A stretch of DNA of 13,344 nt from Fimbriimonadales bacterium (GTDB taxonomy: Bacteria > Armatimonadota > Fimbriimonadia > Fimbriimonadales > GBS-DC). Positions 5,798 to 11,782 of this stretch are shown in pieces. Position 1 is the stretch's first letter; each line of letters opens with the position of its first letter. The stretch lies in assembly GCA_025060055.1 (NCBI GenBank), contig JANXCK010000188.1, positions 1 through 13,344 on the forward strand, given 5' to 3'. The notes beneath the pieces are model-generated. The model was not told where the DNA came from. It did no database searches and saw nothing but the letters and a program-made list of their open reading frames with translations. A program made the translations under genes and the position numbers.

Positions 5798-7204
5798 ATG
5801 TTTCGGCAGACGGACTGGACCAGCCCAAAAGGTGTGCTTCTTGTTAGTCTCGTCGGGTTGGCGCTACGCCTGCCGAATGCCTTCGCCGGGATTGGGTTCG
5901 ATGGAGACTCAGGGCTATACCTTAGGAACGCCCTGTTGTCGAAAATGCAAGGAGTTTATATTCCCTCTCGGGGTCCTGGCTATTTTATTCCTGATTTGAT
6001 CGGTCAGACGCTTGCTGGCTACGGACCCGTGCCCCTTTGTTTGCTCAACAGCTTTCTATTCGTGTTGTCTATCCCTGTATTCGCAGCTATTTTGCGTTCG
6101 TTGAATGTTGCTCATCGCAACTGGATACTCTGGGCTTACACACTCTGCCCTGTAAGTTGGGTTGCCACTTCCGATGTGATGGTGGAATACAGCCTGAGTC
6201 TTTCGGGCATTCTGCTGGGGTGGTTATGCACGCTGCGAGGCAACTTCTGGGCTGCAGGGTTGGCTTTGGGGGCTGGTGCGGCGATGCGACCTTCTCAAGG
6301 AGTGTTTATACTGGTCATTTTTATCGTATACTGGATGCTCCGCTGGGGTCTCGGGCGTGGAGTGAGCGCAGGTGTCCTGAGCCTTGTTGCCTTGACCATG
6401 CTCTGGATACTTCCTGTTGGCGTTCTCGCGGGATGGCACATCGTAGTGAGTTACCTCCCTTACGAGTTCCCCTGGCTACAGGGGCTTATGCGGGCAGCAG
6501 GGAGAGTGCTAAGTGCATTCGGGTTCTTAGGATCTGCAGCAATCGCAGCAGGCGTGGTGCTTTCCTTTCAATCGCTGCTACGCCAATACCGCTATGTCGA
6601 TCCTGCTTGGCTGAGCTTTGCTGCTTTCTTAATTTTGTTCGCCTTATTCCTAAGGCATCCTTTCAAAATGAACTATCTGTTTCTGATTATTCCTTTCGCG
6701 CTGCATGCGCTATCAGTACATTCGCACAAACTGCTCGTTTCTGCAACTTGTTTGTTGTTGACTCTGCACAGTTTCGTGGGTTTCCCAAGTGTCGGGTTGA
6801 TTTCTACACGGTACGATTTCCGATGGATAGGGTGGGGCACAGGTATGCGGGACTGGATGGAGCGTCGGGAAGTAGCCAAGCAAATAGATCAACTGATAGA
6901 CCGCATTTCCCCTGGAGCCGTGCTGGCTGTTCAAGACCCTATGATACGCAAACTTGAGTATGAAGCGCTACGCGGTGCAAGACCAGGATTCAGCTTCACG
7001 GGCAAAGTTGTGATAGACTCAGCTTCCCAGCGGGTGTTTGCGCATGCAGCAACACCTGAGGAAGTGATCAAGATAGCTCGAAACTTCAGGCGAGAAAAGA
7101 TGTACATCACTTCCGGCGCGCACTTTGTGCTCAAGCGGGATTTCGGTTATGACGCTTCCTCAGATGGGTTTATTATCTTGCGGGTAGACAACGTGGGCTT
7201 ATGA
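5798..7204 (+). CDS. Multi-pass membrane protein, probable GT-C-fold glycosyltransferase
   Basis: From ATG 5798 the product is 468 residues. After a first helix (about 14-30), the loop GFDGDSGLYLRNAL carries acidic residues where GT-C enzymes have their catalytic aspartate, and SRGPGYFIPDL matches the RxPGYP-type motif. About ten hydrophobic helices follow to about residue 335, then a soluble C-terminal region of about 120 residues (WMERREVAKQIDQLIDRISPG, AVQDPMIRKLEYEALRGARPGF) that resembles the extracytoplasmic tail of such enzymes. It is more distant from the two ArnT-like paralogues than they are from each other. The gene appears intact. Substrate is unknown; by context it glycosylates a lipid or envelope polymer with a polyprenyl-phosphate sugar. 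The start was chosen from promoter position; there is no Shine-Dalgarno sequence. Confidence 0.8.
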   Translation: MFRQTDWTSPKGVLLVSLVGLALRLPNAFAGIGFDGDSGLYLRNALLSKMQGVYIPSRGPGYFIPDLIGQTLAGYGPVPLCLLNSFLFVLSIPVFAAILRSLNVAHRNWILWAYTLCPVSWVATSDVMVEYSLSLSGILLGWLCTLRGNFWAAGLALGAGAAMRPSQGVFILVIFIVYWMLRWGLGRGVSAGVLSLVALTMLWILPVGVLAGWHIVVSYLPYEFPWLQGLMRAAGRVLSAFGFLGSAAIAAGVVLSFQSLLRQYRYVDPAWLSFAAFLILFALFLRHPFKMNYLFLIIPFALHALSVHSHKLLVSATCLLLTLHSFVGFPSVGLISTRYDFRWIGWGTGMRDWMERREVAKQIDQLIDRISPGAVLAVQDPMIRKLEYEALRGARPGFSFTGKVVIDSASQRVFAHAATPEEVIKIARNFRREKMYITSGAHFVLKRDFGYDASSDGFIILRVDNVGL

Positions 7205-7394
7205 GGTTGACGCAGGTACACTTCCACACATCGTCTCTCGCAGCAAGGTATATCTCTTGTGTCCCCGACGCTCGCTAGAACACTTTCGGTACGCTCCCTG
7301 CCCCCACGCTACGTGGTGGGTGATACCTAACCCCAAATCAATCCCGCAGTCGGTACTTGAGCAGTGTTCAGATTCCGAATCCCTCCCCGCAATC
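7205..7394. other. Non-coding gap with one imperfect hairpin
   Basis: The 235 bp between the membrane protein gene and the TPR gene hold no convincing ORF or gene remnant. CCCCCACGCTACGTGGTGGG at 7301-7320 can fold (CCACG/CGTGG plus a bulged CCC/GGG extension) but is not followed by a T-run on either strand, so it is not a standard terminator. The last 45 bp contain the next promoter. Confidence 0.4.
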
Positions 7395-7426
7395 TTGACA
7401 TTTTCTATACGGTTGTGGGGTATAGT
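7395..7426 (+). promoter_or_regulatory. Candidate promoter of the TPR-alr pair (perfect TTGACA, 20-nt spacer, TATAGT)
   Basis: TTGACA at 7395-7400 is a perfect -35. TATAGT at 7421-7426, preceded by GGGG, is the best -10 but sits 20 nt away rather than 16-18. The overlapping TATACG at 7426 is an alternative -10. ATG 7440 follows 13 nt after TATAGT, so the leader would be about 6 nt. There is no other promoter before alr, so both genes are probably transcribed from here. Confidence 0.5.
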
Positions 7427-7439
7427 ATACGCACGGGCA

Positions 7440-8159
7440 ATGCGAACGGAGCTGACTTCATCCGATCGGATGCGTCACGCGTTGAAGGGGCACTTGGATC
7501 ACGAGGGGGTACAGACCCTGCTGGAGGCAGCAGCCGCATGCGATGCCGCGCAGCAATGCCTCGCTGACGAAGACTACGAGACTGCCTTAGAAATTGCGCT
7601 GCCGCTGGTGCTGTTGCAGACTCCCGTAGTAGCGAACCGCGCGAAAGAGACCGCTATCGCTGCGCTGGACGAACTGGTGGAGCGTGCGCTGGCTGCGGGT
7701 CAACCGCAGCGCGCTTTGCAGTACCTCGACCAGTGGCTCAGTTTGGAACCGAAGGGCTTCTTCCCCTTGCTGCGCCGCGCCGAGATTTTGCACCATGAAC
7801 TCGGCAATCTGCACGAGGCGTGGACAGCGTACCTGCAAGTGCTGCGCCACTACCCAAATAGTATCGAGGCGCTTTTGGGGCTGGCGCAGCTGGCGCTGGC
7901 CGAGGGCAACCCAGAGCGCGCTTATCCGTACATCTTGCGAGCATGGCAATCGCTCTCGCGCTCCGAATGGGGCTACACGCCCAGCGTGCGCACCCTGCAG
8001 TCGGTGTTCGAAGACCTCTATGACGTCACCGCTGGCATGCTCCACTGGCTTGGCTCCGCTGACGAAGCCCGACTCGTCACCGAGAAAGCGCTCGCCATCC
8101 TCGGCGAGAGCGAAGTCCTCAGGGAACGGATGCAAATCATCGAAGAGCTGGGCGATTAG
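7440..8159 (+). CDS. TPR-repeat protein of unknown function
   Basis: The 239-residue product is almost entirely amphipathic helices. The clearest TPR pair is about 114-170 (AEILHHELGNLHEAWTAYLQ, HYPNSIEALLGLAQLALAEG, NPERAYPYILRAW), with W/L-G-x-A-type consensus spacing. Weaker units lie at about 37-60 and 84-103, and a last one at about 200-222. There is no signal peptide or membrane segment, so it is probably a cytoplasmic scaffold. The frame is open back to a GTG at 7257, but ATG 7440 is preferred because the promoter elements lie at 7395-7426 and the upstream translation looks random. It lies 26 bp before alr on the same strand and is likely co-transcribed with it; a functional link to cell-wall precursor synthesis is only a guess. 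It ends with TAG. Confidence 0.75.
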   Translation: MRTELTSSDRMRHALKGHLDHEGVQTLLEAAAACDAAQQCLADEDYETALEIALPLVLLQTPVVANRAKETAIAALDELVERALAAGQPQRALQYLDQWLSLEPKGFFPLLRRAEILHHELGNLHEAWTAYLQVLRHYPNSIEALLGLAQLALAEGNPERAYPYILRAWQSLSRSEWGYTPSVRTLQSVFEDLYDVTAGMLHWLGSADEARLVTEKALAILGESEVLRERMQIIEELGD

Positions 8160-8185
8160 CCCCAGTTAGAGGCAGGGACGCCACT

Positions 8186-9331
8186 GTGTCCGAACAACCG
8201 AACTGGCTCGAAATCGACTGCGCTGCTCTCCAGCACAACGCGCGTGTTGTTCAGGCAGCGATTGGCAACACGCGCACACTCTGGGCAGTTGTAAAAGCCG
8301 ACGCGTATGGACACGGTGCAACGCGCGTTGTGCAAGCACTGCTCCAAGCAGGTGTAGCGCATTTCATCGTGGCATCCCTAAGCGAGGGGATTGAGCTGCG
8401 CGAAGCACTGGAGGACCAGTCATTTCGCGTAATGGCGCTGTATCCGCCCACCACACACGCGGAGTGGCGTGTCGCTGCTGAATATAACATAGAGAGCGTT
8501 ATCGACTCGTTGGAGAGTTATCGACAGGGCTGTGCAGTCGCTCAGTCTCTGAAGCGTGCCTTGCCCGTCCATTTGGAAATAGACACGGGTATGAGCCGCT
8601 TAGGGCTTAGTGCTGAGCAGATTATGCCGTTTCTGCGGGAGTTTCGCCCTGACGCGCCGTTGAGCTGGCAGAGCGTATATACTCACTTCGCCTGCGCCGA
8701 GAGCAACCCTGAGTTCACGCGCGAGCAGCTGCACCTGTTTTTGCGGATTGTAGAGCAGCTGCGCGCGGCGGGCTTCCCGCGCACGCCCTTGCACGCCGCT
8801 GCCAGCGCGGGGATGCTCACCACGCCCGAAAGCCTGCTGGACGCCGTGCGCATGGGGCTGCTGCTTTACGGAATCACCCCGATAGAACTAAATACGCATC
8901 CGATGTGTCAGCAGTTGCGTCCTGCCCTGAGTTGGCGTGCAAAGGTGCTTTCGGTGCGCACGATTCCGAAGGGGCAAAGTGTGAGCTACGGCGCGCGCTG
9001 GCGTGCGGAGCGACCCACGCGCGTTGCTACACTGGGCGTGGGCTACGCCGACGGCTATCCGATTGGGCTGACGAACCGTGCCTCCATCGCCCTGCGTGGC
9101 AAGCTGGTTCCCCAAATCGGGCGGATATGTATGGACATGCTCATGGTGGACGCCACCGACCTGCCCGAGGTACAGGTTGGCGATGTTGCCACGCTGATTG
9201 GGCGCGACGGCGATGCCGAAGTGCGGGTGGAGACCCTCGCGCACCTGCTGGGCACAACCCCACACGAGCTTACAACGCGGCTCAAGCCGCGCACGCGGCG
9301 CATCGACACAGCCGAACGACAAGGCAGATGA
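8186..9331 (+). CDS. alr: Alanine racemase
   Basis: This 381-residue PLP enzyme interconverts L- and D-alanine in the cytoplasm, supplying D-alanine for peptidoglycan. The N-terminal TIM-barrel contains AVVKADAYGHG with the PLP-binding lysine at residue 37; EIDTGMSRLG (131-140), VYTHFACAE with His167 and VRMGLLLYG (Arg222) follow. The C-terminal beta domain has VSYGARW with the second catalytic base Tyr268, VGYADGYP (285-292) and GRICMDM (312-318). Length and motif order are standard and nothing is missing. The GTG start is supported by the conserved N-terminal W-x-E-I-D motif directly after it and by a purine-rich GAGGCAGGG about 9 nt upstream. It follows the TPR gene by 26 bp and ends convergently with the beta-propeller remnant. 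Confidence 0.97.
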   Translation: MSEQPNWLEIDCAALQHNARVVQAAIGNTRTLWAVVKADAYGHGATRVVQALLQAGVAHFIVASLSEGIELREALEDQSFRVMALYPPTTHAEWRVAAEYNIESVIDSLESYRQGCAVAQSLKRALPVHLEIDTGMSRLGLSAEQIMPFLREFRPDAPLSWQSVYTHFACAESNPEFTREQLHLFLRIVEQLRAAGFPRTPLHAAASAGMLTTPESLLDAVRMGLLLYGITPIELNTHPMCQQLRPALSWRAKVLSVRTIPKGQSVSYGARWRAERPTRVATLGVGYADGYPIGLTNRASIALRGKLVPQIGRICMDMLMVDATDLPEVQVGDVATLIGRDGDAEVRVETLAHLLGTTPHELTTRLKPRTRRIDTAERQGR

Positions 9332-9383
9332 TGCACATCAAGGGCTGTTGCAGATTTTCCCGCGCTCTCAGCTGCTCAGCCCC

Positions 9384-10090
9384 CTATCGCGGCGCCATCA
9401 TCACACGCAGATGGTCTGGCTGAAAGTCCAACCAATACACATTCCCCTCACGGTCAACATCCCAGAGAGTCCTGCTTCTAATGTCTACCTCCAGCACAAT
9501 ATCGCGGGCCCGAGCGCGAGCAAAACGCCCCTGACTGTCAAACTCCACAATCCAGAACCCGTCGATCAGCCGCGTCCCTTCAGTGCGCTCCGCGTTCGTG
9601 TCAAGAAGTAGCAGCGTCCTTCGTGGTCTACTTCCCAGAGAAAACAGAAGCCAGGATACAAGTTGTGCGGCGCATATGTGCTGCGCACCGCTGCCCGAAT
9701 ACGCTCCGAAAGCGTTTTGTTGTAGGTTCCGTCGGGATTGTAGACCTCCGCGCCGTCTTCGCCCTGCACATAGAGCTTGCCGTCCGCCCCCACACGCATC
9801 CGATAGGGATCCCCGTGCGTAATCTTTATTGCACGCACCCACCGCCCCTGACGGTCGTACACCTGCACATAGGGGTTCGGGGGCGGTGCGTTGCTAAGTT
9901 CGGGATTGCCCGACTCGGTCTTCGCTTTGGGCAGGAGCATGCGCGCCGAGTCGTCGATGTAGAACGGTTGTCCGTCCCAGCTGACGCAGAAGCTGGTCGG
10001 CCACGCGCTGGCTTGGTCAGGTTCGGGTTCTTCTTCGGGTTCTTCCTCTTCGTTGCCGTGGGGCAGGGGCGGGAACTTTTCGGGCAGCAC
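9384..10090 (-). pseudogene. Frameshifted NHL/beta-propeller-like protein
   Basis: Two overlapping frames belong together. The first (from about 10090 to the lesion) has an acidic low-complexity segment near 14-26 (EEEEPEEEPEP). Blade-like repeats follow: YVQVYDRQGRWVRAIKI, VGADGKLYVQG and WEVDHEGRCYFL. At about 9600-9607 one base appears lost; in the next frame DTNAERTEGTRLIDGFW, IVEFDSQGRFARARA and DVDREGNVYWLDF complete the pattern to TGA at 9384. The repaired protein would be about 235 residues. D-x-x-G-[RN]/DGKLYV/EGNVYW spacing is typical of NHL or six-bladed propeller repeats, which usually bind ligands or partners outside the cytoplasm. No signal peptide or good start codon is visible: GTG 10090 has no ribosome binding site, and an in-frame TGA lies upstream at about 10108. 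More of the 5' end may therefore be damaged. Sequencing error is an alternative. Confidence 0.65.
10022..10045. repeat. 12-bp tandem repeat, two copies
   Basis: TTCGGGTTCTTC occurs twice head to tail on the plus strand. On the minus strand it encodes the repeated acidic unit (EEEP) in the beta-propeller remnant. A tract of this kind can change copy number by slippage. Confidence 0.8.
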
Positions 10091-10113
10091 AGCGATTGTT
10101 GTTCGTCATACTC

Positions 10114-10188
10114 CTACGGCAAGATGCCGAAGGTGAGCCAGAAACGCAGCAGCACCTCCTGCATAACGTCCTCTGCTTCGTCTGCGTA
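10114..10188 (-). other. 24-codon stretch resembling ECF sigma region 2 or the lost 5' end of the propeller gene
   Basis: One minus-strand frame reads YADEAEDVMQEVLLRFW and LTFGILP before a TAG at 10116-10114. DEAEDVMQEVLLRFW fits the DAED-x-x-QEV-x-x-R-x-W block of ECF sigma factors position by position. Nothing else of a sigma factor is seen on either side, and a TAA lies four codons upstream. Alternatively, translation from ATG 10164 (MQEVLLRFWLTFGILP) is the hydrophobic start of the propeller gene, broken by the TAG and a frameshift. It is too short to decide. Confidence 0.25.
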
Positions 10189-10263
10189 GGAACGGCTTTA
10201 GCCGTATACGACATTGCGTCATTTGAAACCCCGATTGGCAGAGGACGCAGGCTGCGACCCTAC
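10186..10263. repeat. Small palindromic intergenic element
   Basis: The 78-bp stretch starts GTAGG and ends CCTAC (short inverted ends). Inside are two hairpins: ACGGCT-TT-AGCCGT at 10192-10205 and CGCAG-G-CTGCG at 10246-10256. It fills the gap between mtnP and the propeller remnant, and its right end includes the mtnP stop codon. Only one copy is in the window, so its status as a dispersed repeat is inferred from structure. Confidence 0.4.
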
Positions 10264-11072
10264 ACCGTCACCTTAGCGTAGTCCAGCGCGTGCCGAATCG
10301 GGCTGTCGAACTCGCGCGGAATTTTCGCAATCATCCCGAAGATGACCTTGCGAATGCGCTCGGCGTTTTGATGGAACACATGCATCACTTCCTCTGCCGT
10401 AACAGGCTTTACCTCGCCCTCTGCCACCAGACCGCTGTCGTAATCGGTAATCAGCGAGATGTTCACCACGGGAATCGCCAACTCCAACGCCAGGTACGCC
10501 TCAGGGTACTGCGTCATGTTGATGACTTCCCAACCCATCGAGGTGAACCATTTGCTTTCTGCTTTGGTGGAGAAGCGCGGTCCGTTGATGACCACGATGG
10601 TGCCGCGCTCGTGAACGGGGATGCCGTGAGCGCGAATTTCGTCAATCGCGATCTGGCGCAGCACGGGGCAGTAAGGGTCAGCAGGCGAGACGTGGTGTAC
10701 GGTGGGACCCTCGTAGAAGGTGTCGGCGCGCCCGTGCGTGCGATCGACATACTGGTCTGCCACCACGAAGTCGCCCGGTTTGACATGCCGTTGCAGGCTG
10801 CCCGCAGCACAGGGGCTAATAATTGCCTGCACGCCGAGTTCTTTCATCGCCCATAGGTTCGCACGATAGTTGATTTTGTGCGGCGGGATGGTGTGTTTGC
10901 GTCCGTGTCGGGGCAGGAACGCCACGCGCCGCCCGCCAACCTCGCCAATCGCAATCAGGTCGCTGGGCGGACCGTAGGGGGTATCGACCTTTACCTCCTC
11001 GACCTTGTCCAGAAACGAGTAGAAGCCCGACCCACCAAAGACGCCTATCTCAGCTAAAGCCGAAGGTTTCAT
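10260..11072 (-). CDS. mtnP: S-methyl-5'-thioadenosine phosphorylase
   Basis: This 270-residue cytoplasmic enzyme cleaves methylthioadenosine with phosphate to adenine and methylthioribose-1-phosphate in polyamine/methionine salvage. It carries the family motifs in order: GVFGGSGFYSF (10-20, phosphate loop), FLPRHGRKHTIPPHKINYRAN (about 51-71), ISPCAAGSLQ, GPRFSTKAES, NMTQYPEAYLA (base and ribose region) and ITDYDSG. Length is typical. A related purine specificity, such as methylthioinosine or guanosine, cannot be excluded from motifs alone. The ATG at 11072 has a strong AGGAGG 7 nt upstream and lies inside the end of rnc (23-nt overlap), indicating co-expression. TATACC at 11100-11095 could be a weak internal -10. 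No other methionine-salvage gene is nearby. Confidence 0.93.
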   Translation of the reverse strand: MKPSALAEIGVFGGSGFYSFLDKVEEVKVDTPYGPPSDLIAIGEVGGRRVAFLPRHGRKHTIPPHKINYRANLWAMKELGVQAIISPCAAGSLQRHVKPGDFVVADQYVDRTHGRADTFYEGPTVHHVSPADPYCPVLRQIAIDEIRAHGIPVHERGTIVVINGPRFSTKAESKWFTSMGWEVINMTQYPEAYLALELAIPVVNISLITDYDSGLVAEGEVKPVTAEEVMHVFHQNAERIRKVIFGMIAKIPREFDSPIRHALDYAKVTV

Positions 11073-11769
11073 CCAGCTGCCTCCTGTTTTGTTCGGTATA
11101 CTGCAGGGCGTGGGCGGCGGCGTTTTGCTCGGCTTGCTTTTTGCTGGAGCCGACGCCTTGTCCAGCGACGACGTCGCGCAGCCTCACCTGCACGACGAAG
11201 GTCTTGTTGTGGGGCGTGCCCGATTCTTCCACCACTTCGTAGGTGGGGGTGATGCGCCACCACGCCTGCGTGCGCTCTTGCAAGAGCGATTTGTAGTCTT
11301 GGATCGGCATAGCGCCTGTTTCGAGGGTGTCCAGCTCAGGCTTGAGATGCTGGAGGGCGTACTCGCGTGCCGCTTTGTAGCCCGAGTCGAGGTAGATGGC
11401 GCCCACCACTGCCTCGAACGCGTCGCTGAGGATGGAGGGGCGGGTGCGTCCGCCAGACGCCTCTTCCGCAGGGCTGAGGCGCAGCAGCGCGGCGATACCC
11501 GCGCGTTTGGCTGCCTCGCACAGCACGCTCGCGCGCACGATGCTTGCCCGCGCCTTCGAAAGCTGCCCCTGATCCCAGTTCGGATACCGTTGGTACAGGT
11601 ACTCTGCAACGATCAAGCCCAGCACCGCATCGCCCAGCAGTTCCAACCGTTCGTTGCTGGCTAACAGTTCGCCTTCGGTATGCGAGCGATGGGTGAGGGC
11701 TTGCGCTGCTAACTGTCGGTTCCGAATTGGCAGGTGGACGCCCGCCTTTTTCAGTCGCCAGAAGCGCAC
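11050..11769 (-). CDS. rnc: Ribonuclease III
   Basis: From GTG 11769 the product is 239 residues, the normal size. It cuts double-stranded RNA in rRNA and mRNA processing as a Mg-dependent homodimer. The nuclease domain has the signature NERLELLGDAVLG (39-51) with Glu40, Glu43 and Asp47, and SDAFEAVVGAIYLD with Asp116 and Glu119. The C-terminal dsRNA-binding domain (about 155-228) ends with the conserved GSSKKQAEQNAAAHAL. The frame is open far upstream, but that part is antisense-free overlap with sucC and has no RNase III content. GTG 11769 directly precedes the conserved region and lies 8 nt after the sucC stop. No ribosome binding site lies at a usable distance. A TATAAT 7 nt upstream suggests leaderless transcription, with coupling to sucC as alternative. 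It overlaps mtnP downstream by 23 nt. Confidence 0.93.
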   Translation of the reverse strand: MRFWRLKKAGVHLPIRNRQLAAQALTHRSHTEGELLASNERLELLGDAVLGLIVAEYLYQRYPNWDQGQLSKARASIVRASVLCEAAKRAGIAALLRLSPAEEASGGRTRPSILSDAFEAVVGAIYLDSGYKAAREYALQHLKPELDTLETGAMPIQDYKSLLQERTQAWWRITPTYEVVEESGTPHNKTFVVQVRLRDVVAGQGVGSSKKQAEQNAAAHALQYTEQNRRQLDETFGFS

Positions 11770-11776
11770 GGCGTCG

Positions 11777-11782
11777 ATTATA
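11777..11782 (-). promoter_or_regulatory. Perfect -10 box inside the end of sucC, 7 nt before rnc
   Basis: On the minus strand GGTATAAT includes the last codons and TAA stop of sucC. The rnc GTG follows 7 nt later, so transcription starting at the usual distance would begin at the start codon. No -35 was found at 16-20 nt (TTGGCA is 13 nt away). The match could be partly forced by the V-stop codons, hence moderate confidence. Confidence 0.4.

Noticed and set aside
6037..6957. 306-codon plus-strand frame inside the 5798 gene
   Set aside because: Cys- and Arg-rich, no helices or motifs; the overlapping frame encodes a clear multi-pass membrane protein.
7301..7320. Hairpin as a terminator for the 5798 gene
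   Set aside because: It lacks a T-run on both strands, the stem is imperfect, and it is about 100 bp past the stop codon.
7257..7439. N-terminal extension of the TPR protein to GTG 7257
   Set aside because: The segment contains the promoter, and its translation is low in helical content and looks random.
9342..9382. GGGCTG/CAGCCC inverted repeat between alr and the propeller remnant as a bidirectional terminator
   Set aside because: The 6-bp arms are separated by a 29-nt loop and not followed by a T-run; it is too weak to claim.
10017..10214. 65-codon minus-strand frame rich in Arg, Cys and Ser beside the propeller remnant
   Set aside because: Composition is an out-of-frame artefact of the acidic repeat (RRRTRT is EEEP in another frame) and the palindromic element.
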